In this document: piece by piece, positions 1 through 8,099 of the stretch
How the letters are laid out: each line of letters starts with the position of its first letter
How positions within the stretch are numbered: position 1 is the stretch's first letter
DNA from: an uncultured Spongiibacteraceae bacterium
Lineage (GTDB): Bacteria; Pseudomonadota; Gammaproteobacteria; Pseudomonadales; CAMLJR01
DNA length: 9,489 nucleotides
Reading direction: 5' to 3'
Assembly (NCBI GenBank): GCA_946480345.1
Contig: CAMLJR010000121.1
Location: forward strand, 1 to 9,489
Notes under the pieces: model-generated
What the model was told of the DNA's origin: nothing
The model's input: the letters and a program-made list of their open reading frames with translations, nothing else
The model's database searches: none
Made by a program: the position numbers and the translations under genes

Positions 1-582
1 ATTCGCCACACCGGTGTAATTCCGATCGCCGGCGATCAGGTCACTAACGATATCGCTATGGCGCTGCGCACGCCGACGCAATTTGCCGAAGAAATTAAAA
101 TTAAATACGCGTGCGCGTTGACGCAACTCGCGCGCGCCGATGAAACGATCAAGGTGCCGAGCGTCGGCGATCGTCCGCCGCGCGATTTGAGTCGGCAATC
201 GCTCGCCGAAGTGGTCGAGCCGCGTTACGACGAATTATTCACGCTGGTGCAGGCAGAGCTGCGTCGCAGCGGTTACGAAGACATGATTCCGGCCGGCATC
301 GTGTTGACCGGCGGCACATCGCGTATGGAAGGCGTCGTCGAATTGGCGGAAGAGATTTTTCACATGCCGGTGCGCATCGGCGTACCGCATGTATCGGCGG
401 GGCTGACCGACATCGTGCGCAATCCGATTTATTCGACCGGTGTTGGCCTGTTGCATTACGGCATGAAACTACAACGCGGCACCACCGGGGCACGCGGTAG
501 TGCGCGCCAACGCAAAACGCGCGAGATCGATGCAATGGGTTTTCTCGCGCGTGCGAAAAGCTGGTTGCAAAACAATTTCTAG
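1..582 (+). CDS. ftsA: Cell division protein FtsA, C-terminal part (5' end outside window)
   Basis: This is the last 193 codons of an actin-like ATPase that tethers FtsZ filaments to the inner membrane and recruits later division proteins. The frame is open from base 1, so the gene starts upstream; E. coli FtsA is about 420 residues, so a little under half is visible. Recognisable family segments are PIAGDQVTNDIA near the left edge, the VPSVGDRPPR and LAEVVEPRYDEL stretch, the nucleotide-binding AGIVLTGGTSRMEG motif (around base 295-335), and TGVGLLHYG. The last 15 residues (GFLARAKSWLQNNF preceded by Met) form the expected amphipathic membrane-targeting helix, so the C terminus is intact. 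It precedes ftsZ by 129 nt on the same strand, the usual dcw order. Identification is by recalled family similarity plus synteny. Confidence 0.97.
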   Translation: MRHTGVIPIAGDQVTNDIAMALRTPTQFAEEIKIKYACALTQLARADETIKVPSVGDRPPRDLSRQSLAEVVEPRYDELFTLVQAELRRSGYEDMIPAGIVLTGGTSRMEGVVELAEEIFHMPVRIGVPHVSAGLTDIVRNPIYSTGVGLLHYGMKLQRGTTGARGSARQRKTREIDAMGFLARAKSWLQNNF

Positions 583-613
583 CGATGGGTTTGCGGTCGA
601 TCGCCGGCGCATC

Positions 614-647
614 AAGAAAGTAGCGGTTTGAAGAAAGTGGCAGTTTG
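614..647 (+). repeat. 17-bp imperfect tandem repeat before ftsZ
   Basis: Two adjacent 17-base units, 614-630 (AAGAAAGTAGCGGTTTG) and 631-647 (AAGAAAGTGGCAGTTTG), differ at two positions. They lie in the 129-nt ftsA-ftsZ gap, 65 bases upstream of the ftsZ start. Whether this is a binding site, a leader element or a chance duplication cannot be told from one sequence. Downstream, CGGTT (666-670) can pair with AACCG (679-683) as a short hairpin just before the ribosome binding site. I saw no convincing -35/-10 pair in the gap. Confidence 0.6.
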
Positions 648-696
648 GGTTTTCAAGTCGTAACACGGTTCCGGGCAAAACCGGGTTGTGAAATTA

Positions 697-704
697 AAGG
701 GGAG
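697..704 (+). promoter_or_regulatory. Strong ribosome binding site of ftsZ
   Basis: AAGGGGAG lies 7 nt before the ATG at 712. It is the best Shine-Dalgarno match among the plus-strand genes and fixes the ftsZ start at 712. A GTG in the same frame at 688 would place this site inside the coding sequence. High translation fits the abundance of FtsZ. Confidence 0.75.
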
Positions 705-711
705 AGACACC

Positions 712-1884
712 ATGTTTGAATTAGTAGATAGCTTGCCGCAAAACGCGGTCATCAAAGTAGTCGGCGTCGGCGGCGGTGGCGGTAACGCCGTCAAGCACAT
801 GATCGCGAGTCAGGTCGATGGCGTGGATTTCATCTGCGCTAACACCGATGCGCAGGCGTTGACCGATATTTCGTCGAAAACCGTGCTGCAGCTGGGCTCG
901 GGCGTGACGAAAGGTCTCGGTGCTGGCGCCAATCCAGAGGTCGGCCGTCAGGCGGCGCTTGAAGATCGCGATCGCATCGCCGAAGTATTGCGCGGCGCGG
1001 ACATGGTGTTCATCACTGCCGGCATGGGCGGTGGTACCGGCACCGGCGGCGCACCTGTCGTCGCTGAAGTGGTGCGAGAGCTCGGCATTCTGACCGTCGC
1101 GGTGGTCACCAAGCCGTTCCCGTTCGAGGGCAAAAAGCGGATGGCAATTGCCGATCAGGGTATTAAAGAGCTGCAGGAGCACGTGGATTCGCTGATTACG
1201 ATTCCGAACGAGAAGCTGCTCGCGGTACTGGGCAAGAACACCAGTCTGATGACGGCGTTTAAATCGGCCAATGATGTGCTGCTCGGCGCGGTGCAAGGTA
1301 TCGCCGATCTGATCATCCGTCCGGGCATGATCAACGTCGACTTCGCCGATGTGCGCACCGTGATGTCGGAAATGGGTGCGGCGATGATGGGTACCGGCGT
1401 GGCTCGCGGTGAAAATCGTGCGCGCGAAGCGGCCGAGGCAGCGATTCGCAGTCCGTTGCTCGAAGACATCAATCTGCAGGGCGCGCGCGGGATTCTCGTC
1501 AATATCACGGCGGGTCTTGATCTGTCGCTTGGCGAATTTACGGAAGTTGGCGACACGATCGAAGAATTTGCGTCGGATAATGCCACTGTTGTCATCGGTA
1601 CCGTTATCGATCCAGATATGCGCGATGAGCTGAAAGTGACTGTTGTCGCCACGGGTTTAGGCGGGGAGTCAGTTGTGGTTCAGGAAATGCCGTTTAAGGT
1701 CGTCGAAACGAAGAAACCGGCTGTCGACCCAACTGTGGCATATCGCGATTTGGATCGGCCGACGGTGATGCGTAATCAGCAGGCTGCGGCGGTAGCGCGC
1801 GACATCGCAAAACCCGCACCGCTGGCGGAAAAAGACATGGAATATCTGGATATCCCGGCATTCCTGCGTCGGCAGGCCGATTGA
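712..1884 (+). CDS. ftsZ: Cell division protein FtsZ (tubulin-like GTPase)
   Basis: This 390-residue protein is close to the 383 of E. coli FtsZ. It polymerises with GTP at midcell into the Z ring that organises septal wall synthesis. Visible motifs are the N-terminal nucleotide-binding [10 protein letters not shown] (about residues 18-27), the tubulin signature GGGTGTG (106-112), and the catalytic T7 loop NVDFADV with N208, D210 and D213. The C-terminal peptide [15 protein letters not shown] (376-390), which binds FtsA and other partners, follows a short variable linker (about 325-374). The start at 712 gives the expected MFELVD N terminus and has a strong ribosome binding site. All key residues are present and nothing is truncated. 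The upstream neighbour ftsA encodes its membrane tether. No obvious hairpin terminator follows, so read-through into lpxC is possible. Confidence 0.99.
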   Translation: MFELVDSLPQNAVIKVVGVGGGGGNAVKHMIASQVDGVDFICANTDAQALTDISSKTVLQLGSGVTKGLGAGANPEVGRQAALEDRDRIAEVLRGADMVFITAGMGGGTGTGGAPVVAEVVRELGILTVAVVTKPFPFEGKKRMAIADQGIKELQEHVDSLITIPNEKLLAVLGKNTSLMTAFKSANDVLLGAVQGIADLIIRPGMINVDFADVRTVMSEMGAAMMGTGVARGENRAREAAEAAIRSPLLEDINLQGARGILVNITAGLDLSLGEFTEVGDTIEEFASDNATVVIGTVIDPDMRDELKVTVVATGLGGESVVVQEMPFKVVETKKPAVDPTVAYRDLDRPTVMRNQQAAAVARDIAKPAPLAEKDMEYLDIPAFLRRQAD

Positions 1885-1944
1885 TCAGAATGTGATTTGT
1901 TGAACACGATCAGTCGACGACACAGGGTGTTGCGGGGGTGCGGT

Positions 1945-1974
1945 TTGGAGGGCGGTGACAGATTCTGCTAATAT
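1945..1974 (+). promoter_or_regulatory. Candidate promoter for lpxC
   Basis: A TAATAT -10 hexamer (1969-1974, 5 of 6 consensus bases) is preceded by TGC (1966-1968), giving an extended -10. A weak -35, TTGGAG (1945-1950), lies 18 bases upstream. Transcription would start near 1981, leaving a leader of about 33 nt before the lpxC ATG. The -35 sits in a G-rich tract (1925-1955). E. coli lpxC also has its own promoter downstream of ftsZ. The call rests on motif reading only. Confidence 0.5.
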
Positions 1975-2013
1975 TGCAGCCTTGTTACCGCCGCAATAGG
2001 GCGATTTGACCTG

Positions 2014-2925
2014 ATGATCAAACAGCGAACCTTACGCAACACGATCCGTGCTACTGGCGTTGGCCTGCATACGGGCGAAAAAGTTTATTTAACTTTGCGC
2101 CCTGCACCGGTTAATACCGGCATTGTGTTTCGTCGCGTCGACCTCAATCCCGTCGTCGAGCTGCCCGCTCGCGCGGAGATGGTTGGCGACACGATGCTGT
2201 CGACAACGTTGCTGAATGGCGACGTTCGTGTTTCTACGATTGAGCATCTGATGTCGGCGTTTTCGGGTCTCGGCATCGATAACTGTTATGTCGAGCTCAG
2301 CTCGCCGGAAGTGCCGATCATGGATGGCAGCGCCGCGCCGTTCGTGTTCCTGATTCAATCGGCAGGTGTTGAAGAGCAGAAAGCGCTGAAGCGATTTATC
2401 CGCATCAAGCGCCCAGTCACGATCAAGAACGGTGACCGCGAAGCCAGCTTCCTCCCCTTTGCGGGCTTCAAGGTCTCCTTCACTATCGAGTTCGATCACC
2501 CGGCATTTCGCGATACCAATTCTTTCGCGGAGGTGGATTTTTCGCGCACCTCGTTTATTAAAGAAGTGAGCCGTGCTCGCACTTTTGGCTTTATGCATGA
2601 GTTTGAATATTTGCGCAGCAAAGGTTTAGTGCGGGGCGGCAGCTTAGATAACGCAGTCGTTGTCGATGAATATCGCATTGTTAACGAGGGTGGGTTGCGT
2701 TACGAAGATGAGTTCGTAAAACACAAAATTCTTGACGCAATTGGCGATATTTATCTGCTCGGCCACAGCTTGATTGGTGAGTATCGCTGCCATAAGTCGG
2801 GTCATGCATTGAATAATCAGGCTGTGCGTGCATTGCTGGCTGAAGCGGATGCGTGGGAATTCGTCACTTTTGAAAACAGTAAGAAAGCGCCGGTGGCTTA
2901 CACTGCGCCGTTCGCGCTCGCTTAA
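2014..2925 (+). CDS. lpxC: UDP-3-O-acyl-N-acetylglucosamine deacetylase LpxC
   Basis: This is a zinc-dependent cytoplasmic deacetylase that removes the acetyl group from UDP-3-O-acyl-GlcNAc, the committed step of lipid A synthesis. At 303 residues it is close to the E. coli enzyme (305). The N terminus [20 protein letters not shown] is typical. Predicted zinc ligands are H78, H237 (in EFVKHKILD) and D241; E77 and H264 (in KSGHALNN) match the catalytic glutamate and histidine. [10 protein letters not shown] (101-110) and SRARTFGFM (186-194) are further signatures. The ribosome binding site is weak (AGGG at 1998-2001, 12 nt upstream). The C terminus is short (YTAPFALA); in E. coli this end affects FtsH turnover, but whether that applies here is unknown. 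Gene order after ftsZ is standard, and a strong terminator follows. Confidence 0.99.
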   Translation: MIKQRTLRNTIRATGVGLHTGEKVYLTLRPAPVNTGIVFRRVDLNPVVELPARAEMVGDTMLSTTLLNGDVRVSTIEHLMSAFSGLGIDNCYVELSSPEVPIMDGSAAPFVFLIQSAGVEEQKALKRFIRIKRPVTIKNGDREASFLPFAGFKVSFTIEFDHPAFRDTNSFAEVDFSRTSFIKEVSRARTFGFMHEFEYLRSKGLVRGGSLDNAVVVDEYRIVNEGGLRYEDEFVKHKILDAIGDIYLLGHSLIGEYRCHKSGHALNNQAVRALLAEADAWEFVTFENSKKAPVAYTAPFALA

Positions 2926-2940
2926 ATCATCATGTCTTGA

Positions 2941-2972
2941 ATAAAAACGCCCGGTTTTCCGGGCGTTTTTAT
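2941..2972. terminator. Strong bidirectional intrinsic terminator after lpxC
   Basis: A perfect 14-bp inverted repeat (arms 2941-2954 and 2959-2972) with a TTTT loop has a GC core (CGCCCGG/CCGGGCG) flanked by A5 on one side and T5 on the other. It begins 15 bases after the lpxC stop. The T-tract follows the hairpin on both strands, so it could end transcription in either direction. It implies that the next gene needs its own promoter or substantial read-through. Confidence 0.93.
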
Positions 2973-2985
2973 TTCTGGGAAGAGA

Positions 2986-3987
2986 TTGGCGGGTTGCCTG
3001 AAAAACGAGCAGTTGGTTTGCCCTCACAAGAAAGGTTGTGAGATAGTTGCGCCCACTTTAAACGACCAGATACCGCAGACTCATCGATTCAGTGTGAAAA
3101 TTCCGTTGATCACCGACAAGTTGGAAACGATCCGAGCAGCGTCTTTAAGCCGCTGGACGCGCACCGTATTGTCGTTTTGCGTTTTTGGTATGCCCCTCGG
3201 CGCCGGTCTGGCGATGGGTTATGCGCTAGGCCATTATCAGCCGGAATCCGCTGAAGAAGGTACCGAGGGTGGCGTTCGCGCGGAAGAGTCGATCGATCAA
3301 GCCAAAGCGCAACATTTGCATAAACTCACGGAGCGAATGTCAGAGCTGGAGGCGCGAGTCGAGCGTCTTACCGATCAAGCTGATGCGGAACCGGCTGATG
3401 AATTCGCCACCCACAATGCGCGATTTGAATTGGCGATGGGCGGGCCGAGCGACAGCGAAACGGTGCCGCCGCAAATCGACAATATCTACAACGCGATCGA
3501 TCGCATAAGTCGTCAGATCGATGAGCGTGAGCAGCAGCTCAATACGCTCGAAGAAATGTTGGCGAATCGTAAAGTTGGCGAGCGCGCGTTATTCGGTGCA
3601 CAGCCCGCTCATCGCGCCGAGATTTCATCGTATTTCGGTATGCGCTTTGATCCGATTAGCGGCCGTCGCTCGATGCATCAGGGTATCGATTTTTCGGGTA
3701 AAAGCGGTTCTGCAATTCTGTCCGCGGGCGATGGTGTTGTGACCTTCGCGGGACAAAAGCAAGGTTATGGTCGTCTGATTGAAGTCAACCATGGCGATGA
3801 CTGCTTCACCCGTTATGCGCATAGCAAGCTGATTTTCGTGAAGCAGGGCGATGTTGTTAAAAAAGGTCAAGTCATCGCGTTGATGGGTAGTAGCGGTCGT
3901 GCAACCGGCACTCATCTGCATTTCGAAGTCTACAAACACGGCCGCGCGGTCGATCCCTTCATTTATTTACAGCAAGCCAGCCGCTAA
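2986..3987 (+). CDS. Membrane-anchored M23 (LytM-type) peptidase-family protein, start uncertain
   Basis: This M23-family protein probably cleaves, or activates cleavage of, peptidoglycan cross-links in the periplasm. Numbered from the TTG at 2986 (333 residues), it has a basic N-terminal tail (1-58) and one membrane segment around 60-83 (TVLSFCVFGMPLGAGLAMGY). Two likely coiled-coil stretches follow (about 104-132 and 164-194), then a C-terminal M23 domain (about 211-330). The metal and catalytic motifs look intact: HQGID (H231, D235), YAHS (H279) and HLHFEV (H310, H312). It could therefore be an active endopeptidase rather than a degenerate activator. The layout (signal anchor, coiled coil, LytM domain) resembles envelope LytM factors. 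The start is unclear: no ATG lies before the membrane segment. TTG 2986 has GGGAAGAG very close upstream; alternatives are TTG 3013 and GTG 3094. It lies between lpxC and secA, where enterics have secM. No specific gene name is justified. Confidence 0.88.
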   Translation: MAGCLKNEQLVCPHKKGCEIVAPTLNDQIPQTHRFSVKIPLITDKLETIRAASLSRWTRTVLSFCVFGMPLGAGLAMGYALGHYQPESAEEGTEGGVRAEESIDQAKAQHLHKLTERMSELEARVERLTDQADAEPADEFATHNARFELAMGGPSDSETVPPQIDNIYNAIDRISRQIDEREQQLNTLEEMLANRKVGERALFGAQPAHRAEISSYFGMRFDPISGRRSMHQGIDFSGKSGSAILSAGDGVVTFAGQKQGYGRLIEVNHGDDCFTRYAHSKLIFVKQGDVVKKGQVIALMGSSGRATGTHLHFEVYKHGRAVDPFIYLQQASR

Positions 3988-3997
3988 CTGTTCTTTG

Positions 3998-4022
3998 GCG
4001 CAAAAGATTTAATCTTTTACGC
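3998..4022. repeat. Inverted repeat in the M23-secA gap
   Basis: The arms GCGCAAAAGAT (3998-4008) and ATCTTTTACGC (4012-4022) pair with one mismatch around a 3-nt centre. It begins 10 bases after the M23 stop codon. No T-tract follows, so it is a poor intrinsic terminator, although the 3' arm holds TTTT. It overlaps the candidate -35 of a secA promoter, so an operator role is possible. A second small hairpin, CCCAA/TTGGG, lies at 4042-4054. Confidence 0.5.
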
Positions 4023-4036
4023 TGCCTCGGTATGAT
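4008..4036 (+). promoter_or_regulatory. Possible promoter for secA
   Basis: TATGAT (4031-4036, 5 of 6 match to the -10 consensus) lies 17 bases downstream of a poor -35, TTTAAT (4008-4013). Transcription would begin near 4043, about 50 nt before the secA ATG and at the foot of the CCCAA/TTGGG hairpin. Only the -10 is good, so this is a tentative call. A promoter somewhere downstream of the lpxC terminator is expected. Confidence 0.35.
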
Positions 4037-4093
4037 CCCACCCCAACTTTTGGGTAACTCCATTCATTTGCGTCATCGCTTTAGTAGGACACC

Positions 4094-6805
4094 ATGCTAG
4101 GAACCGTCTTAAAAAAATTATTCGGCAGCAAAAACGATCGCGAATTGAAGCGCATGGGCAAGCTCGTCGCCCGCATCAACGAATTCGAGCAGCAGATAGT
4201 TGGGCTCAGCGATGACGCATTGGGCGCGAAGACCGTCGAGTTCAAGCAGCGTTTGGAAAAAGGGCAGACGCTCGACGATTTACTTCCCGAAGCGTTTGCT
4301 GTCGTGCGCGAAGCGGGCAAGCGCGTAATGGGTATGCGGCACTTCGATGTGCAGATGATCGGCGGTATCACGTTGCACGAAGGCCGCATTGCAGAAATGC
4401 GCACCGGCGAAGGTAAAACGCTGATGGCGACGCTGCCGGTTTATCTGAATGCACTCAGCGGCAAGGGTGTATTCGTTATTACGGTTAACGACTATCTGGC
4501 GCAGCGCGATGCGGATTGGATGGCGCCTATTTATCGCTTTCTCGGATTGTCGGTGGGTGTGATTCTTTCGGGTCAAGATCCGCAATCAAAACGCGCGGCG
4601 TATGCCTCCGATATTACCTACGGCACCAACAACGAATTTGGCTTCGATTATCTGCGCGACAATATGGCGTTCTCGAAAGAAGATCGCTTTCAGCGCGGTT
4701 TGAATTTCTCGATCGTCGACGAAGTCGATTCGATTCTGATCGACGAAGCGCGCACGCCGTTGATTATTTCGGGTCAGGCAGAAGACAGTTCCGAACTGTA
4801 TCGCCGCATTAATTTACTGGTTCCAAAATTGCGTCGCGGCAGTGAAGACGAGCCGGCCCATTATGTCGTCGATGAAAAAATGCGGCAGGTCGAAGTTACC
4901 GAAGACGGTCATCAATTGATCGAAGAATGGATGGTACAGAATGGTTTACTGCAGGAAGGAGACAGCCTGTACTCTGCAGCGAATTTAAGTCTGTTGCATC
5001 ACGTGCATTCCGCGGTTCGCGCTCATGCATTATTCAATCGCGATGTCGAATACATCGTGCAGGACGATCAAGTTGTTTTGATCGATGAGCATACCGGCCG
5101 CACGATGCCGGGGCGACGCTTGTCGGAAGGCCTGCATCAAGCGATCGAAGCGAAAGAGGGCGTACGGATTCAGGCGGAAACGCAAACGTTAGCCTCAACT
5201 ACATTCCAGAATTATTTCCGTTTGTTCGACAAGCTTGCCGGCATGACAGGAACCGCCGATACCGAGGCCTATGAGTTTCACCAGATATACGGCCTCGATG
5301 TTGTTGTTATTCCCACTAACAAAGCGACTCAGCGGCAGGATTTGAACGATCTCGTTTACTTAACGAAAGACGAGAAATACGAGGCGATCGTCGATGATGT
5401 CAAAGCGATCACCGAAAAAGGCGCGCCAGTATTGGTCGGCACCGCATCGATCGAAACCTCCGAAGAATTGGCAGAGCGGTTAAAGAAAGCAGGCGTCCCA
5501 CACAAAGTATTGAACGCGAAATATCATCGACAAGAAGCGGAGATTATCGCCCAGGCAGGGCGGCCGGGTGTCGTGACGGTTGCTACTAATATGGCTGGTC
5601 GCGGAACCGATATCGTGCTCGGCGGTAACGTAGAAAGCGAAATCGCACAGAATCCAAATCTCACTAGCGAACAAATCGACGAGCTGCGCGCTGCGTGGCG
5701 CAAGCGTCACGATCAGGTCATCGCTGCCGGCGGTTTACATATCATCGGTACCGAGCGTCACGAATCACGCCGCATCGATAATCAATTACGCGGTCGCGCG
5801 GGACGGCAGGGCGATCCCGGCATGTCGCGCTTTTATTTGTCGCTCGAAGATAATCTGATGCGTATTTTTGCGTCCGACCGCGTGAAGAGCATCATGCAGG
5901 CGCTCGGTATGGAGAAGGGCGAAGCGATTGAGCATCGGATGGTGACCAACGCCATCGAAAAAGCGCAACGCAAAGTCGAGGCGCGTAACTTCGATATGCG
6001 CAAACAATTGCTCGAATACGACGATGTCGCCAACGACCAGCGTCAGATCGTTTATCAGCAGCGCAATGAATTACTCGAAGTCGACAGCATTTCCGATACG
6101 ATTGATGTCATCCGCGTTGATGTTGTTAACGCGGTCATTGACGAATACGTCCCGCCGCAAAGTCTCGAAGAGCAGTGGGATATCGCTGGTCTGGAAAAAC
6201 GTCTCGACGCGGAATTCGCGCTGCAATTGCCAATACAGCAGTGGCTCGACAGCGACAATTCATTGCATGAAGAACCGTTGCGACAAAAAATTATCGAAGA
6301 AGCGACCAGTGCCTACCAGCGCAAACGTGAAACTATCGGTGCGGAAATCTTCCGCCTCGAAAAATACATCATGCTGCAAGTGCTCGATTCGTTGTGGAAA
6401 GAACATCTCGCGCGCATGGATCACCTGCGCTACGGCATTCATCTGCGTGCGTATGCGCAAAAAAATCCGAAGCAGGAATACAAGCGCGAAGCTTTCGAGA
6501 TGTTCGAAGAAATGCTCGATAACTTGAAGCGCGAAGTCGTGCGTTTCTTATCGCATGTGCAGATTCAACGCGAAGAAGAACTGGAACAGCTGGAGCAACA
6601 GCGCCGCGCGGAAGAAGCGCGTAAAAAAATCCAGTTTCAACATGCGCAAGTTTCTGCAATGGAGGAAGGCGATGAAGAAGACCATGTCGTTCCTTCAGCA
6701 CCCGTTGCGCCGTTTATACGCGAAGAACCCAAAGTGGGTCGCAATGAGTTATGTCACTGCGGCTCCGGCAAGAAATACAAACATTGTCACGGCAAGTTGA
6801 GTTAA
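4094..6805 (+). CDS. secA: Protein translocase ATPase SecA
   Basis: This is the motor ATPase that drives unfolded preproteins through SecYEG across the inner membrane. It has 903 residues, about the E. coli length (901). Walker A is MRTGEGKT (102-109); Walker B is [13 protein letters not shown] (208-220, with D209 and E210). [18 protein letters not shown] (176-193) and the second-motor-domain motifs [14 protein letters not shown] and [28 protein letters not shown] are all conserved. LDSLWKEHL marks the helical scaffold region. The C-terminal zinc and SecB-binding motif is complete: C887, C889, C898 and H899. Within it the usual Cys-Pro-Cys is Cys-His-Cys, which keeps the ligands. The start at 4094 gives the typical [20 protein letters not shown] (4086-4089) is a closely spaced ribosome binding site. 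argJ starts 5 nt after the stop, suggesting cotranscription. No secM-like arrest gene is visible upstream. Confidence 0.99.
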   Translation: MLGTVLKKLFGSKNDRELKRMGKLVARINEFEQQIVGLSDDALGAKTVEFKQRLEKGQTLDDLLPEAFAVVREAGKRVMGMRHFDVQMIGGITLHEGRIAEMRTGEGKTLMATLPVYLNALSGKGVFVITVNDYLAQRDADWMAPIYRFLGLSVGVILSGQDPQSKRAAYASDITYGTNNEFGFDYLRDNMAFSKEDRFQRGLNFSIVDEVDSILIDEARTPLIISGQAEDSSELYRRINLLVPKLRRGSEDEPAHYVVDEKMRQVEVTEDGHQLIEEWMVQNGLLQEGDSLYSAANLSLLHHVHSAVRAHALFNRDVEYIVQDDQVVLIDEHTGRTMPGRRLSEGLHQAIEAKEGVRIQAETQTLASTTFQNYFRLFDKLAGMTGTADTEAYEFHQIYGLDVVVIPTNKATQRQDLNDLVYLTKDEKYEAIVDDVKAITEKGAPVLVGTASIETSEELAERLKKAGVPHKVLNAKYHRQEAEIIAQAGRPGVVTVATNMAGRGTDIVLGGNVESEIAQNPNLTSEQIDELRAAWRKRHDQVIAAGGLHIIGTERHESRRIDNQLRGRAGRQGDPGMSRFYLSLEDNLMRIFASDRVKSIMQALGMEKGEAIEHRMVTNAIEKAQRKVEARNFDMRKQLLEYDDVANDQRQIVYQQRNELLEVDSISDTIDVIRVDVVNAVIDEYVPPQSLEEQWDIAGLEKRLDAEFALQLPIQQWLDSDNSLHEEPLRQKIIEEATSAYQRKRETIGAEIFRLEKYIMLQVLDSLWKEHLARMDHLRYGIHLRAYAQKNPKQEYKREAFEMFEEMLDNLKREVVRFLSHVQIQREEELEQLEQQRRAEEARKKIQFQHAQVSAMEEGDEEDHVVPSAPVAPFIREEPKVGRNELCHCGSGKKYKHCHGKLS

Positions 6806-6810
6806 CGAAG

Positions 6811-8046
6811 ATGGCAGTTGGTAGCGGACAATTACCTGAATTACACCCCGTCGCCGGTTTTAAACTTGGCATCGCGAGCGCCGGCATTAAAAAGCCGGGC
6901 CGTCTCGATTTGGTCGTGATGGAGCCGGCTGCAAACAGTGCGGTTGCAGCGGTATTCACCAAAAACGCGTTTTGTGCGGCACCGGTACAAATTGCGAAGA
7001 AACATTTGGCGCAGCAGCACCGAGCAAATCAATCGATTCGTTATTTATTGACGAACACCGGCAATGCCAACGCGGGCACCGGAGAGAATGGTTTGGCGAA
7101 TGCGCTGCGCACTTGCGAACATCTTGCGCAATTAACCGGTGTCAGCGCCGAAGCGATATTGCCCTTTTCCACTGGCGTTATCGGTGAGCCGTTGCCCATC
7201 GAAAAAATTATCACTGCGCTCCCCGCTGCGTTATCCGATCTGCGAGAAGACAATTGGCTTAAAGCCGCGCAAGGCATCATGACTACCGACACGCGCCCCA
7301 AGGCTGCGTCGGTACAAATTGATCTGGGCGGCAAGCGCGTTACGATCACGGGCATCAGCAAAGGTGCCGGTATGATCAAGCCAAATATGGCGACGATGCT
7401 CGGTTATGTCGCCACCGATGCCGCAGTTCATGCCGATGTATTGCAAACGATGATCGAGCGCGCGGCGAACCGTTCGTTCAATCGCATTACGATCGATGGC
7501 GATACGTCGACCAATGATTCGTGCGTTTTAGTTGCAACCGGCGCTGCGCAAAATAATCTGATCGATAGCGATAATCATCCGTTGTTCGAAAAATTATACG
7601 CGGCCATCGAAGGCGTTTTTATAGCGTTGGCGCAGGCGATTATTCGCGACGGCGAGGGCGCAACCAAATTCGTTACTGTCGATGTGCGTGGCGGTATAAC
7701 CGAAAATGAATGTTTGCAGGTTGCGTACGCGGTAGCCGAGTCGCCGCTTGTGAAAACCGCGTTATTTGCAAGCGATCCGAACTGGGGTCGCATTCTTGCA
7801 GCCATCGGTCGTGCCGGTGTCGAGCAGCTCGATGTGAATCTGATCAGCGTCCGCATTAATGATGTGTTGATCGCTGAGCGCGGCGGGCGTGCCGCGAGTT
7901 ATACCGAGCAGCAGGGCGCAGCAGCGATGGCGCCGGAAGAAATTAAAATTGCTATCGAGCTCGGTCGTGGGTCCGCACAAACGATGGTGTGGACCACCGA
8001 TTTTTCGCATGATTACGTGACAATCAACGCGGAATACCGCACCTGA
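6811..8046 (+). CDS. argJ: Glutamate N-acetyltransferase / ornithine acetyltransferase ArgJ
   Basis: This 411-residue cytoplasmic enzyme moves acetyl from N-acetylornithine to glutamate, recycling acetyl in arginine synthesis. Some members also make N-acetylglutamate from acetyl-CoA; sequence alone does not settle which type this is. It belongs to the self-cleaving Ntn-like ArgJ family. The cleavage site is in KGAGMIKPNMATML, between A194 and T195, making T195 the expected nucleophile and giving chains of about 194 and 217 residues. STGVIGEPLP (120-129) is the oxyanion-hole region, TTDTRPKA (158-165) is conserved, and the C terminus ends in the typical YVTINAEYRT. ATG 6811 is preferred over an in-frame ATG at 6751, which lies inside secA and adds 20 unrelated residues. 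The ribosome binding site is weak, so coupling to secA, only 5 nt upstream, is likely. Confidence 0.97.
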   Translation: MAVGSGQLPELHPVAGFKLGIASAGIKKPGRLDLVVMEPAANSAVAAVFTKNAFCAAPVQIAKKHLAQQHRANQSIRYLLTNTGNANAGTGENGLANALRTCEHLAQLTGVSAEAILPFSTGVIGEPLPIEKIITALPAALSDLREDNWLKAAQGIMTTDTRPKAASVQIDLGGKRVTITGISKGAGMIKPNMATMLGYVATDAAVHADVLQTMIERAANRSFNRITIDGDTSTNDSCVLVATGAAQNNLIDSDNHPLFEKLYAAIEGVFIALAQAIIRDGEGATKFVTVDVRGGITENECLQVAYAVAESPLVKTALFASDPNWGRILAAIGRAGVEQLDVNLISVRINDVLIAERGGRAASYTEQQGAAAMAPEEIKIAIELGRGSAQTMVWTTDFSHDYVTINAEYRT

Positions 8047-8056
8047 CAAATTCCCA

Positions 8057-8078
8057 ACCCTCTTTTGCAAAAGAGGGT
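8057..8078. repeat. Perfect 22-bp palindrome between argJ and mutT
   Basis: The two 11-base halves, ACCCTCTTTTG (8057-8067) and CAAAAGAGGGT (8068-8078), are exact reverse complements with no spacer. As RNA this would give a 9-bp stem with a TGCA loop. It begins 10 bases after argJ and ends 21 bases before the mutT ATG. The plus strand continues with AAAACC and the minus strand with TGGGAA, so it lacks the T-tract of an intrinsic terminator. It could be an operator or an mRNA 3'-end stabiliser. Confidence 0.6.
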
Positions 8079-8099
8079 AAAACCTGATCAGAAAAATTT

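Noticed and set aside
688..711. Eight-codon N-terminal extension of ftsZ from GTG 688
   Set aside because: It would place the strong ribosome binding site (697-704) inside the gene and add residues not found in FtsZ; ATG 712 gives the normal MFELVD start.
885..1134. Possible frame disruption or unusual composition in the glycine-rich part of ftsZ
   Set aside because: The frame is intact and the glycine codons encode the tubulin signature GGGTGTG; nothing abnormal.
721..1296. Long antisense open frame across ftsZ (191 codons)
   Set aside because: It mirrors a conserved GC-rich coding gene and shows no recognisable domain or start signal; the same holds for antisense frames across lpxC, secA and argJ.
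2932..2940. ATG-TCT-TGA minimal frame after lpxC
   Set aside because: A two-codon frame in front of a terminator with no ribosome binding site is expected by chance.
6024..6527. Plus-strand 167-codon frame inside secA
   Set aside because: It is an alternate frame of secA rich in Ser, Arg and Cys with no domain, typical of shadow translation.
6751..6810. Upstream ATG in the argJ frame
   Set aside because: It lies inside the conserved zinc-motif coding end of secA and adds 20 residues unlike ArgJ; ATG 6811 fits the family.
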